A stretch of DNA of 64,000 bases, from positions 1,959,501-2,023,500 of the forward strand of contig NZ_CP079195.1 of the NCBI RefSeq assembly GCF_019263805.1, given 5' to 3'. Source of the DNA: Polaribacter sp. NJDZ03. Lineage in GTDB: Bacteria > Bacteroidota > Bacteroidia > Flavobacteriales > Flavobacteriaceae. Positions 36,913 through 45,239 of the stretch are shown piece by piece. Position 1 is the first letter of the stretch, and the number at the start of each line of letters is the position of its first letter. Below the pieces are notes generated by a model. The model was not told the origin of the DNA. It did not search any database and worked only from the letters and a program-made list of their open reading frames with translations. Made by a program: the position numbers and the translations under genes.

Positions 36913-37830
36913 TTAATTCAATCGGTCTATTACTTTTTCTACAATTAGTTCAGGCTTTATAAACATTAAAGAGAAAACTCCTATTAAAAGTAAGATTTTC
37001 AAAACATTATGCATTAATATATAATGTTTCGTTTCGGAAGAATTCCATAAATAAAAGCCTAGAAAAACAAGAACAAATAAAGCAAAGTAAAAATAATATC
37101 TCATGTAGCTTAAAGCAGGATAACTAAACAAAGCTACAATAGGAAATAGTGTTAAAATTAATAAGAATATTGATAATTGTTTTGTTCTTACTTCTCCATA
37201 AAATACAGGAAATGTCTCATAATTATTTACTATTGCCCCTTTCATACTTTGTAAATCCTTTAGCAATTCCCTTACCATAAGTACTAAAAACAAGAAAATT
37301 GCATGTACAAAAATGATTTTAGAAAAGTTCTGAAAATACACAAACACGGCAAAGAAGGGAAGTATGGTAAGCACAGTGGCAGAAACTAAACCTGTAAAAG
37401 GATACTTTTTTAGCTTGTGAGAATAAAACCAAATAGCAAAAATATAAATAGCAAAAAACAACGCTGCTTTAACAGATATTAGGCAACCAAAAATAAAACC
37501 TAAAAAATTTAAAGTAAAATAAAGCTTTAATTTAGTAGACTGCTTTACATAATTATCTAAACCCGCTTTTAAAGGACGGTTAATGCGGTCTACCTTTGCA
37601 TCATAAAAATTATTAATAATATAACCAGACGCCACAACACATACACTTGCGAGTACAATGTATAACAAGTCAACATCAAAAATAATATTTCTAAGGGATT
37701 TTTTAGGCGAAAAAACAAAAATAGCTGCTAAGTATTGTGCTAAAACTAAAACAAGAATATTATAACCCCTGATAACAGAAACCAAGCTTAAAAGTTTAAA
37801 AATAGATTTTTTGACTTTAAAACTAAGCAT
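36913..37830 (-). CDS. UbiA-family prenyltransferase
   Basis: A 305-aa integral membrane enzyme with about eight or nine helices and the two aspartate-rich motifs of the family: NNFYDAKVDRINRP (about 85-98) and a second DLQSMKGAIVNNYETFPVFYG. It joins an isoprenoid diphosphate to an acceptor. Homologs in flavobacteria are often labelled geranylgeranylglycerol-phosphate geranylgeranyltransferase, but the acceptor is unproven. Only 4 nt separate it from mevalonate kinase, linking it to isoprenoid supply. Confidence 0.85.
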   Translation of the reverse strand: MLSFKVKKSIFKLLSLVSVIRGYNILVLVLAQYLAAIFVFSPKKSLRNIIFDVDLLYIVLASVCVVASGYIINNFYDAKVDRINRPLKAGLDNYVKQSTKLKLYFTLNFLGFIFGCLISVKAALFFAIYIFAIWFYSHKLKKYPFTGLVSATVLTILPFFAVFVYFQNFSKIIFVHAIFLFLVLMVRELLKDLQSMKGAIVNNYETFPVFYGEVRTKQLSIFLLILTLFPIVALFSYPALSYMRYYFYFALFVLVFLGFYLWNSSETKHYILMHNVLKILLLIGVFSLMFIKPELIVEKVIDRLN

Positions 37831-37834
37831 ACAT

Positions 37835-38761
37835 TTAGAATCTATAAACCAGTTCTAACTTATAATCTTTAAGGCTATTTTGAGCTTTTTCATAATCTTC
37901 CGTAAAACCTAAAATGTAACCACCACCACCAGAACCACAAAGTTTCAGGTAATAATCATTCGTTTTAATTCCGTTTTCCCAAACTTTATGAAAAGCATCC
38001 GGAATCATCGGTTTAAAATTCTTTAAAACAATTTTAGATAAAGATTTTACATTCCCAAACAATGATTTTACGTTTCCTCCTAAAAAATCTTCAATACACG
38101 CATCTGTTGTTGTTGCAAATTCTTCACTTATCATTTTTCTAAAACCTTCGTTTTTCATCTTATTCATAAAGATGTTCACCATAGGCTCTGTTTCTCCTAT
38201 TTGCTCAGAATCTAATAAGAAAACAGCTCCTTTTCCTTGTTTTTGAGAAGGAATACCTGCTGGCTCTATATTATCTTTAGAGTTGATTAAAATAGGCAAG
38301 CTTAGGTAACTATTTAAAGGATCTAAACCAGAACTTTTACCATGAAAAAAAGATTCCATTAAAGAAAAGATCTGTTTTAACTTTAACAACTTTTCTCTTG
38401 TTAAGTTTTCTAAAACCGTTATTTTATCTTCTGCATATTTATCATAAATAGAAGCTACTAAAGCACCAGAACTACCAACTCCATAACCCTGTGGTATAGA
38501 AGAATCAAAGTACATTCCGTTAGCTATATCAGCTTTTAAATCTTTTAAATTAAAAGAAACTAAATCTGTTTTTAAAGCAGATAAATGATTGCAAAGACGT
38601 TCTAAATTTTCATTTGAGACCTTACGATTTCCAGATAAATTTGATGACGTTTTTAACGCTCCTCTATAGGCATTAAACGGAATTGCTAAACCTTTAGAAT
38701 CTTTAATGATTCCATATTCTCCGAAGAGTAAGATTTTAGCATAAAATAATGGTCCTTTCAT
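37835..38761 (-). CDS. mvk: Mevalonate kinase (GHMP kinase)
   Basis: The 308-aa GHMP kinase has motif 1 LFGEYGIIKDSKGLAIPF, motif 2 PQGYGVGSSGALVASIY (ATP loop, about 96-112), and motif 3 KLCGSGGGGYILGFT near the C-terminus. Context decides the substrate: it stands in a row with mvaD and a UbiA enzyme, so phosphorylation of mevalonate is the best call. Phosphomevalonate kinase activity is the main alternative, because another unassigned GHMP kinase (GYDIA type) sits next to HMG-CoA reductase. Confidence 0.8.
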   Translation of the reverse strand: MKGPLFYAKILLFGEYGIIKDSKGLAIPFNAYRGALKTSSNLSGNRKVSNENLERLCNHLSALKTDLVSFNLKDLKADIANGMYFDSSIPQGYGVGSSGALVASIYDKYAEDKITVLENLTREKLLKLKQIFSLMESFFHGKSSGLDPLNSYLSLPILINSKDNIEPAGIPSQKQGKGAVFLLDSEQIGETEPMVNIFMNKMKNEGFRKMISEEFATTTDACIEDFLGGNVKSLFGNVKSLSKIVLKNFKPMIPDAFHKVWENGIKTNDYYLKLCGSGGGGYILGFTEDYEKAQNSLKDYKLELVYRF

Positions 38762-38815
38762 TTTTCTTTTTTATAGTGTTGCAAAAATACGAATTAATAA
38801 ATTAACAAAACCTTA

Positions 38816-39211
38816 TTAAAAATTCTTGTAAAAAGTTTTCCAGACACCAACTTTTTCCCCTTTAGTATATTTTCCTTTTTCTTGATTCTTACCGTTTTTA
38901 TAATACGTTTTCCAGACACCTTCCTCTAAACCTTCTACATAGATTCCGGATGTTCTTAATTCTCCAGATTCATAAAACTCAGAAAAAGCTCCATCATACT
39001 TCCCTTTAGAATATCCTATTTTTCTAAAAACCTTACCACTTTTATAAAAATAAATTACTTCTTTAGCATTACTAGAATTTACTGTATAATAAACAGATTT
39101 CGCTTGGTTTGTTTCTTTTAACTGACCATTTAACCAAGTGGTTTTTTGTGCGGAAATAGATACTGTAAAAAGAAAAATTATTATGGATACTAACTTTATA
39201 AAAGCATTCAT
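38816..39211 (-). CDS. Secreted MORN/YwqK-like repeat protein
   Basis: A 131-aa protein with a signal peptide (SIIIFLFTVSISAQ) and MORN-like repeats in the form YYKNGKNQEKGKYTKGEKVGVWKTFYKNF and FYESGELRTSGIYVEGLEEGVWKTY (about 55-131). Such repeats form extended beta structures. Function unknown; it interrupts the mvaD-mvk pair on the same strand with short spacers (24 and 54 nt), which suggests cotranscription but not necessarily a role in isoprenoid synthesis. Confidence 0.75.
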   Translation of the reverse strand: MNAFIKLVSIIIFLFTVSISAQKTTWLNGQLKETNQAKSVYYTVNSSNAKEVIYFYKSGKVFRKIGYSKGKYDGAFSEFYESGELRTSGIYVEGLEEGVWKTYYKNGKNQEKGKYTKGEKVGVWKTFYKNF

Positions 39212-39235
39212 TTAAATAGTTTTAATTCTGATAAA

Positions 39236-40345
39236 TTACATTTTATTAGCGCCAAGTCCAACAGAATCATAAATATAGTGATTTTTCTGACAGTATATAG
39301 AAAGTACATTTTCTATAAAATGATTTACTTTTTCTTTTTCATTCTCCGGATACAAAACGTGCACATTTGCACCTGCATCTAATGTGAAACAGATATTACT
39401 ATCATTTTCGTTTCTGTACTCCCAAATTTTATTGATAATCTCTAAGGTATTTGGTTTCATCAAAATAAAATATGGATTGCTAGTCATCATCATTGCGTGC
39501 AATGTTAACGCTTCACTTTCTACTAAATTAACAAATGCTTTGATATCTCCGTTTTGAAGAATTTCTGACATTTTACCTAAATTATCATTGGCTTGTGTAA
39601 AACGACTTTCTGCATACGGATGCTCATGCATTAAATTATGACCAACGGTACTAGAAACTTGTTTTTCTCCTTTATCCACTAATAAAATTGCGTCTTGATA
39701 ATTCTCGAAAACTGAATGTAATTTATAAGGAAATTGCACACCATATAAATCTGAACTACCTGCTATTTCTGGGTGATTTCCCCAAACAACCATTGGGCCT
39801 TCTATACTTCTACTGGCACTTCCAGATCCTAAACGTGCTAAAAAAGAAGCTTTTTTATTAATTTCTTCTGCTGATAAATCAGGATTTAACTCAGACTCTA
39901 AACTCATTAAGCACATTGCAATGGCACTTAATCCGCTTGCAGAAGATGCGATTCCGCTAGAATGCGGAAAAGAATTCTCTGAATTAATCGTCATTTTATA
40001 ATCAAAAATATACGGACAATATTCTTGTATTCTTGTAAAGAATTCTGCAATTTTTGGTTTGAATGCATCTTTTTGTTTTCCTTCAAAAAATAAATCGAAA
40101 TCTACCTTCTTGTCAATCTGAACTTGTTTCAGATTCTCATCAGAATTACGCTTTTTCTCAAAATCAATGGTAGTAATGGTATGACAATTGTTTAACGTAA
40201 AACTAATAGAAGCATTTTTTGGAATTTGCGGATTGCTCTTTCCCCAATATTTTACCAATGCAATATTACTTGGTGTTTGCCAGGTAAAACTTGCTTTTTC
40301 TACTGAATTGTTATTTGATTTCGAAATAAATTGTGCTGTATCCAA
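39236..40345 (-). CDS. mvaD: Diphosphomevalonate decarboxylase
   Basis: Converts mevalonate diphosphate to isopentenyl diphosphate. The 369-aa enzyme shows TPSNIALVKYWGKSNPQIPKNASISFTL near residue 25, then FPHSSGIASSASGLSAIAMCL (ATP loop), LGSGSASRSIEGPMVVWG, and a C-terminal CFTLDAGANVHVLYP (catalytic Asp and phosphate site). It is the key proof of the mevalonate route in this organism. It starts 28 nt downstream of the LytTR regulator gene on the same strand. Confidence 0.95.
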   Translation of the reverse strand: MDTAQFISKSNNNSVEKASFTWQTPSNIALVKYWGKSNPQIPKNASISFTLNNCHTITTIDFEKKRNSDENLKQVQIDKKVDFDLFFEGKQKDAFKPKIAEFFTRIQEYCPYIFDYKMTINSENSFPHSSGIASSASGLSAIAMCLMSLESELNPDLSAEEINKKASFLARLGSGSASRSIEGPMVVWGNHPEIAGSSDLYGVQFPYKLHSVFENYQDAILLVDKGEKQVSSTVGHNLMHEHPYAESRFTQANDNLGKMSEILQNGDIKAFVNLVESEALTLHAMMMTSNPYFILMKPNTLEIINKIWEYRNENDSNICFTLDAGANVHVLYPENEKEKVNHFIENVLSIYCQKNHYIYDSVGLGANKM

Positions 40346-40373
40346 ACGTCTTGATTTTGCACCAAAGATAAAA

Positions 40374-41096
40374 CTATTTCAAAGAATTTTCAGTTAACTT
40401 TTTAAGTACATTTTCTTTGTAGGTTCTACTAATAGGAATGGCTTTTTTCTCAATTTCAACCAACTCATTAGTGTACGAGTCTGTTTTGTTTAAATTAATG
40501 ATATAAGACCTATGAATTCGAAAAAATTGATGCGAAGGTAATTTTACTTCTAAATTAGAAATGGTTTCTCTCGTTACTAAAACCTTGTCTTTTATATAAA
40601 TCTTAATATAATCCGATAAGCTTTCTACATATAAAATTTCATCAAAAATAACCTTCACCATTTTACGATCTGATCTTACGAAAATATAGTCATTTTTAAC
40701 AACACTTTCTGTAACCTCAACCGAAGGTTTTATAGTAATTTTAGTTTCAAAAAACTTATTTACTGCTTGTAAAAATCGATCGAATGCAATTGGTTTTAAT
40801 AAATAATCTACCGCTTGCAAATCGAAACCGTCCACCGCATATTCTCTATATGCCGTTGTAAATATGATCTTAGATTTTTTGTTGATGGATTTTGCCAAAG
40901 ACAAACCAGAAACATCTGGCATATTAATGTCTAAAAAGAATAAATCTATATTATGTGAATTAGAAACATCAAAAGCTTCCATAGCATTTTTACAGCTTTT
41001 TACTAAAGTTAAATTCGGAATTTTAGCTACAAAAGTTTCTAGAATTTTTCTAGCAACGGGCTCATCATCAACAATAACACAATTAATTTGATTCAT
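40374..41096 (-). CDS. LytTR-family response regulator
   Basis: The 240-aa regulator has an N-terminal receiver (about 1-120; phosphoacceptor Asp near residue 56 in LFFLDINMPDVSG, preceded by VDDEP) and a C-terminal LytTR DNA-binding domain (about 132-235; YIFVRSDRKMVKVIFDEILYVESLSDYIKIY ... FFRIHRSYIINL). It is the partner of the sensor kinase 197 nt upstream. LytTR regulators bind pairs of imperfect direct repeats. It is co-directional with mvaD downstream. Confidence 0.92.
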   Translation of the reverse strand: MNQINCVIVDDEPVARKILETFVAKIPNLTLVKSCKNAMEAFDVSNSHNIDLFFLDINMPDVSGLSLAKSINKKSKIIFTTAYREYAVDGFDLQAVDYLLKPIAFDRFLQAVNKFFETKITIKPSVEVTESVVKNDYIFVRSDRKMVKVIFDEILYVESLSDYIKIYIKDKVLVTRETISNLEVKLPSHQFFRIHRSYIINLNKTDSYTNELVEIEKKAIPISRTYKENVLKKLTENSLK

Positions 41097-41139
41097 TTTT
41101 TAACTATTTATTTTTAGATTAGAAAGCATAAGGTTTCTC

Positions 41140-41287
41140 GTCATTCGTTCCTCTTTCTGTCGGAATGACAAACTGTTTGAAAAAACCTTCAAAACTTGTC
41201 ACTTCGAAGCATTGAGAAGTCACATAACAGTAATAACACAATGTTGAATTACTTTATGTGATTACTCCCAAAAGGTCGAAATGACAA
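41140..41287. repeat. Two adjacent inverted-repeat elements of the GTCATTC...GAATGAC family
   Basis: GTCATTCGTTCC ... GGAATGAC (41140-41169) is followed by a longer element whose ends TTGTCACTTCGA and TCGAAATGACAA pair (41196-41287), with inner arms GTCACATAA and TTATGTGA. They occupy the spacer between sensor and regulator genes. Related sequences occur at 47495-47580 and elsewhere. Confidence 0.65.
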
Positions 41288-41293
41288 TCTCTA

Positions 41294-42337
41294 TTAAAAT
41301 TCAATTTTTAAAGACACTTTGAATGCATCTTTTTTAGCTATAATTTCTAGTTGATGTTTCTTCGGATATAACATTTCTAGTCTTTTTTTAATATTCTCTA
41401 AACCAATTCCTGCACTTATATCTTCTTTTTCTTTGGATGAGTTTTCTATTTCAAAAAACAAATAATTAGCATCTATTTTAAGATGAATATCAACTTTTAA
41501 AATTCCGTTAGCAGCAAAACCATGTTTAAAACTATTTTCTACAAACGGAATTAATAACATCGGTGGAATTTGTACTTCTTCATTTATATTTTCCTTTTTA
41601 AAACTCACTTTTAAAGTATCGTGAAAACGCATTTTCTCTAATGCAATATAATCTTCTAAATGATTTACTTCTTCTACTAATAATACTTTTGGCTTTTCTA
41701 CTTGATATAAAATATAATCTAGTAAATTAGATAATTTTAAAATCATTTCTGGAGCTTCATCCGCTTTAGCGATTGCAAAACCATAAATTGTATTTAAAGA
41801 ATTAAACAAAAAATGCGGATGAATTTGCATCTTTAAAAACTTTAATTCTTGCTCTTTTAACTCTAACTTAGTTTGTAAAAATTTGTTTTCTAAAGTTTTC
41901 TTTTCATCTAACGATTTATAACTGTGTTTTAATATTTTTAAACCGCCTGCCAAAACAACTATAAAAAAAACACAAATCAAGATTACAGCAGGATTTGTAG
42001 TCAATGCTGGCATTTTTTGAAATTCTAAATTAAAATAAAACACAAACCCAACTACTTCTATCATTAAAATAGTTGTAGCAACAAAAACACCTGAATAAAT
42101 AGTATAAAGAACAAATTTCTTATATTGTTTTTTTAATAAATATTTAGGAATTAAATCATATACAAAAACATACGCAGTAATTAATGTTACAATACTTAAA
42201 AGAGAAGAAAACCAAAATAAAAAAGCTTTGTTTGATGAACCTACACTAAAAAAACTTTTGAAGAAAAACCAAACAAGCATCCAACATAAAAAATGTATTG
42301 GTATTTTTTTTAAGACTAAAATCAGTTCTTTTTGCAT
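41294..42337 (-). CDS. LytS/YehU-type sensor histidine kinase
   Basis: A 347-aa kinase with four predicted membrane helices (about 10-32, 38-60, 77-105, 115-135) and a short coiled coil. The histidine kinase core begins with QIHPHFLFNSLNTIYG (about 171-186, phosphoacceptor His) and contains an ATP-binding N-box (LIPFVENSFKHGF) and GIGLENIKKRLEML. There is no obvious extracellular sensory domain; the helices themselves probably sense. It forms a two-component pair with the LytTR regulator and diverges from the mini-ExbB tandem genes across 207 nt. Confidence 0.93.
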   Translation of the reverse strand: MQKELILVLKKIPIHFLCWMLVWFFFKSFFSVGSSNKAFLFWFSSLLSIVTLITAYVFVYDLIPKYLLKKQYKKFVLYTIYSGVFVATTILMIEVVGFVFYFNLEFQKMPALTTNPAVILICVFFIVVLAGGLKILKHSYKSLDEKKTLENKFLQTKLELKEQELKFLKMQIHPHFLFNSLNTIYGFAIAKADEAPEMILKLSNLLDYILYQVEKPKVLLVEEVNHLEDYIALEKMRFHDTLKVSFKKENINEEVQIPPMLLIPFVENSFKHGFAANGILKVDIHLKIDANYLFFEIENSSKEKEDISAGIGLENIKKRLEMLYPKKHQLEIIAKKDAFKVSLKIEF

Positions 42338-42544
42338 ATGTTACAAAATAAAAATAAAGATTTAAATTTTAGGATAATTAGCGACGGATTACTTATTTTA
42401 ATCTCTAAAAAGCAAATTTGACACTTTTTATACTAAAACTACCTATTTTTTGTAGAAACCAAGTAAAAAGGATTCATTCATCTCAAATATATTTTAAGAA
42501 CAAACATTACCAATATTTTTGAAACGAATTTAAAAACTTATGTT

Positions 42545-42883
42545 ATGAAATATATTATCGATGGAGGCAATACATTTATGATTCCCTTAATTATTCTTTT
42601 ACTTTTAACACTTTTCTTAGTCATGAAGGGTTTTAAAATAAATTCAGAAAAAAATAGGGAACTCATTAAATCTGTCAGTTTATTTGCACTTGTTTTTGGT
42701 TTTTTAAACCTTTTTATTGGTTTGTACCAAATGTTTACTATGATTGCAATAGCGAATGATGTATCTCATCAGGTCTTAGGAATAGGCTTAAAATGCGAAA
42801 TTACACCAGTTATATTTGGTTTTATCATTTTTCTTATTGGTAGATTAGGTGTAATCGCACTTACTTGGATAAAAAAAGAATAA
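42545..42883 (+). CDS. Small MotA/TolQ/ExbB-like membrane protein, tandem copy 1
   Basis: A 112-aa protein with three predicted helices (about 10-29, 44-68, 88-107). From about residue 46 it resembles the core of the MotA/TolQ/ExbB proton-channel family (ALVFGFLNLFIGLYQMF ... DVSHQVLGIGLKCEITPVIFGFIIFL). The large cytoplasmic loop of true ExbB and a partner ExbD are both absent. Copy 2 differs by one residue (I/M near the C-terminus). It lies divergent from the LytS-like kinase and may be under its control. Function unknown. Confidence 0.75.
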   Translation: MKYIIDGGNTFMIPLIILLLLTLFLVMKGFKINSEKNRELIKSVSLFALVFGFLNLFIGLYQMFTMIAIANDVSHQVLGIGLKCEITPVIFGFIIFLIGRLGVIALTWIKKE

Positions 42884-42994
42884 GTAAAAAAAACAGTTTT
42901 AGTAAAAACAAATTAAAAACTATTCACTCGTCTCAATTATATTTTAAGAACAAACATTACCAATATTTTTGAAACGAATTTAAAAACTTATATT

Positions 42995-43333
42995 ATGAAA
43001 TATATTATCGATGGAGGCAATACATTTATGATTCCTTTAATTATTCTTTTACTTTTAACACTTTTCTTAGTCATGAAGGGTTTTAAAATAAATTCAGAAA
43101 AAAATAGGGAACTCATTAAATCTGTCAGTTTATTTGCACTTGTATTTGGTTTTTTAAACCTTTTTATTGGTTTGTACCAAATGTTTACTATGATTGCAAT
43201 AGCGAATGATGTATCTCACCAGGTCTTAGGAATAGGCTTAAAATGCGAAATTACACCAGTTATATTTGGTTTTATCATTTTTCTTATTGGCAGATTAGGT
43301 GTAATTGCACTTACTTGGATGAAAAAAGAATAA
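42995..43333 (+). CDS. Small MotA/TolQ/ExbB-like membrane protein, tandem copy 2
   Basis: Identical to copy 1 in 111 of 112 residues, ending TWMKKE instead of TWIKKE; most nucleotide differences are silent. This indicates either very recent duplication or gene conversion with purifying selection. Same leader and spacing as copy 1. Confidence 0.75.
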   Translation: MKYIIDGGNTFMIPLIILLLLTLFLVMKGFKINSEKNRELIKSVSLFALVFGFLNLFIGLYQMFTMIAIANDVSHQVLGIGLKCEITPVIFGFIIFLIGRLGVIALTWMKKE

Positions 43334-43444
43334 ACAAAAAAAACAGTTTTAGTAAAAACAAATTAAAAACTATCCACTGGTCTCAATTATATTATAAGAA
43401 CAAACATTCTTACTATTTTAAAAACGAACTTTAAAACATATACT

Positions 43445-43780
43445 ATGGAAACAATCACAAACGGATATCCTTTATTTATAATCCCATTAATTATCATTTT
43501 TATTATTACTATCATTTTACTTATAAAAAGCATTAAAAATAATACACAGAAAAACAGAGAACTTGTTAAACAAATAAGTCTTTTTGCTCTAGTTTTTGGA
43601 TTTGGGTGTCTTTTTCAAGAATTGTTTTGGATATTCGAAATGGTTGCTATTGCTACAGACTCATCAGCTGGTGTTCTAGCAGTAGGTTTCAAATATTCCA
43701 TAACACCAACAATAATTGGTATGACAATTTTTTTAATTGCCAGATTAGGAATAATCGGACTTATTATAAAAGAAAAATAA
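43445..43780 (+). CDS. Small MotA/TolQ/ExbB-like membrane protein, diverged tandem copy 3
   Basis: The 111-aa product keeps the layout of copies 1 and 2 (three helices; RELVKQISLFALVFGFGCLFQELFWIFEM, VLAVGFKYSITPTIIGMTIFLIARLG) but has many substitutions. It is followed by a terminator, so the three copies may form one transcript. The helix pattern of ExbB-like cores is preserved, arguing that the third copy is functional rather than decaying. Confidence 0.72.
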   Translation: METITNGYPLFIIPLIIIFIITIILLIKSIKNNTQKNRELVKQISLFALVFGFGCLFQELFWIFEMVAIATDSSAGVLAVGFKYSITPTIIGMTIFLIARLGIIGLIIKEK

Positions 43781-43802
43781 ACCCTAATAATCACTTTCAA
43801 AA

Positions 43803-43837
43803 CACCCATTTCATTAATTTTGAAATGGGTATTTTTG
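43803..43837 (+). terminator. Terminator of the tandem mini-ExbB genes overlapping the next promoter
   Basis: ACCCATTTCA pairs with TGAAATGGGT around a short loop, followed by ATTTTTG. The T tract is also the -7 box TATTTTTG (43830-43837) for the thiamine pyrophosphokinase gene, whose ATG follows only 5 nt later, suggesting a leaderless or nearly leaderless transcript. Confidence 0.65.
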
Positions 43838-43842
43838 CATCC

Positions 43843-44448
43843 ATGAAAAAAGGAACTGTCTTTCTATTGTTAAACGGAGAACCGCCAAAAACACTCCCTG
43901 ATTTAGACGAATATGAAATTATTTGTGCTACAGATGGCGCGTATCAGTTTTTAAAAGAACAAAATACTACACCTCATTTTATTAGTGGCGATTTTGACTC
44001 TCTAGAAAATTTACCAAAAGATATTGAGGTAATTCATACTCCGAATCAAGATTTTACAGATTTTGATAAAATATTACAAATTCTATTTGATAAAGGTTAT
44101 AAAAATATTGATGTTTACGGAGCAAGCGGAAAAGAACAAGATCATTTTTTAGGAAATTTACACACGGCAATTCAATGGAAAAACAAATTAAACCTTACCT
44201 TTTTTGATAATCATAGTCATTATTTTTTAGCTGATAAAAGCACATCAATTTCTAATTGTATAGATAAAACAGTCTCTTTAGTTCCTTTTCCAAAGGCAGA
44301 GAAAATAACAACAAAAGGTTTACAATACCCTTTAAAAAGTGAAGATTTAACTTTTGGCGAACGAATTGGCACAAGAAATAAGGCCATTCAAGATAATATA
44401 AAAATTACTTTTGAAAATGGCGAGTTATTCATTTTCATCAACCATTAA
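43843..44448 (+). CDS. Thiamine pyrophosphokinase
   Basis: Makes thiamine diphosphate from thiamine and ATP. The 201-aa chain shows ATDGAYQFL, the substrate motif SGDFDSLENLP, DFTDFDKILQIL, and VYGASGKEQDHFLGNL, the signature of the TPK catalytic domain, followed by a small C-terminal beta domain (LKSEDLTFGERIGTRN). The start MKKGTVFLLL is chosen because it lies just past a promoter box; the frame extends far upstream through the mini-ExbB copy 3 and the terminator, which cannot be coding. No TPP riboswitch is seen upstream. Confidence 0.9.
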   Translation: MKKGTVFLLLNGEPPKTLPDLDEYEIICATDGAYQFLKEQNTTPHFISGDFDSLENLPKDIEVIHTPNQDFTDFDKILQILFDKGYKNIDVYGASGKEQDHFLGNLHTAIQWKNKLNLTFFDNHSHYFLADKSTSISNCIDKTVSLVPFPKAEKITTKGLQYPLKSEDLTFGERIGTRNKAIQDNIKITFENGELFIFINH

Positions 44449-44457
44449 AACAAATAA

Positions 44458-44691
44458 ATGTCTAGAAAAATAAAATTATTATGGGATTTTAGAGGTCCAG
44501 ATGCAGCACAAACAGCAAAACATCATACTATTCACTTAAAAGAGTTTGCAGAAATGGAAAACTTAACTTTCTTTGAAATAGCTATTGAAGAAAAGAACCC
44601 AATGTTATTTTCTGCCTTTATTACCGTAGATGAAAAAGATATGAAAGTTTATAGAGATGCTTTAAAACCGCATCGTGGAGAAGTTGGATAA
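44458..44691 (+). CDS. Conserved small hypothetical protein (77 aa)
   Basis: A soluble 77-aa protein with MSRKIKLLWDFRGPDAAQTAKHH at the N-terminus and a strongly acidic/basic patterned body. No signal peptide or membrane helix. I recognise it only as a short conserved flavobacterial type; no function can be proposed. It starts 9 nt after the TPK stop and is probably co-transcribed. Confidence 0.7.
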   Translation: MSRKIKLLWDFRGPDAAQTAKHHTIHLKEFAEMENLTFFEIAIEEKNPMLFSAFITVDEKDMKVYRDALKPHRGEVG

Positions 44692-44719
44692 TTTCGTTTT
44701 CTTAAAAAAACAAAGACAC

Positions 44720-44744
44720 CTTACGGAAAACCGTAAGATTTTTA
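44720..44744 (+). terminator. Terminator after the TPK-hypothetical pair
   Basis: CTTACGG pairs with CCGTAAG around AAAA, followed by ATTTTTA. Confidence 0.7.
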
Positions 44745-44793
44745 CTTTAAGAGAAGTTAAGTTTGTGATAATTATAACTTAACATTAAAAACA

Positions 44794-45090
44794 ATGAATA
44801 AACACTTACTTCAATCTCAAATTAAATCAAGCGGAACTGCCTATTTACTTTTCTTATTTGTATTTGGTACACATTACGCTTATCTAGGAAAATGGGGAAT
44901 TCAATTATTATTCTGGTTTACATTCGGTGGACTTGGAATTTGGGCATTAATAGATCTTTTTACAATTTCTGGAAAAGTTGAAAGACATAACGCCGAGATA
45001 TATAGAAAAATTGACAAGATAGAAAAGAGAGAAAGGGAAGATGATCAAGCTAGACAATTGGCTATGATTTCAGCTGTTAAAGGAAATTAA
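44794..45090 (+). CDS. TM2-domain membrane protein
   Basis: The 98-aa protein has a TM2-type pair of helices (about 16-34 and 40-58; LFVFGTHYAYLGKWGIQLLFWFTFGGLGIWALIDLF) and a charged coiled-coil C-terminus (about 65-90). TM2 proteins are widespread with mostly unknown roles. Flanked by its own terminator. Confidence 0.85.
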   Translation: MNKHLLQSQIKSSGTAYLLFLFVFGTHYAYLGKWGIQLLFWFTFGGLGIWALIDLFTISGKVERHNAEIYRKIDKIEKREREDDQARQLAMISAVKGN

Positions 45091-45097
45091 TATATTT

Positions 45098-45142
45098 AAA
45101 AAATGCAACAATGTTATATTTCATTTGGTTGCATTTTTTTTT
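45098..45142 (+). terminator. Terminator after the TM2 gene
   Basis: AAAATGCAAC pairs with GTTGCATTTT across an AT-rich loop, with a long T run. Confidence 0.8.
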
Positions 45143-45202
45143 AGAATAGTTAATTATTATACAACAAATACACTTTTTTATTTTTCCTATTATAAAATTA
45201 AC

Positions 45203-45210
45203 TAATTTTG
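45203..45210 (+). promoter_or_regulatory. -7 box (TAATTTTG) for the following secreted protein gene
   Basis: TAATTTTG followed by CAG lies 29 nt before the ATG of the next gene. Confidence 0.5.
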
Positions 45211-45239
45211 CAGTGTCATAATTTGTATGGCAAAAAATA

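Larger units (their letters stand above)
42472..43821 (+). repeat. Three tandem 450-bp gene-plus-leader units
   Basis: Each unit holds about 73 nt of leader and one small membrane protein gene; successive starts are at 42545, 42995 and 43445, exactly 450 bp apart. Units 1 and 2 are nearly identical, including the untranslated leader (AAGAACAAACATTACCAATA). Unit 3 has diverged strongly but keeps the same spacing and leader words. Confidence 0.93.

Noticed and set aside
42472..43821. Tandem units considered as a CRISPR-like or IS structure
   Set aside because: The units are 450 bp, protein coding, without short direct repeats and spacers, and carry no transposase; they are duplicated genes.
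43606..43842. Long frame upstream of thiamine pyrophosphokinase
   Set aside because: The extension runs through the third mini-ExbB gene in another frame and through its terminator; the product would have no homology there.
43781..43842. TPP riboswitch upstream of thiamine pyrophosphokinase
   Set aside because: No conserved THI-box segments are present and the leader after the promoter is only a few nucleotides long.
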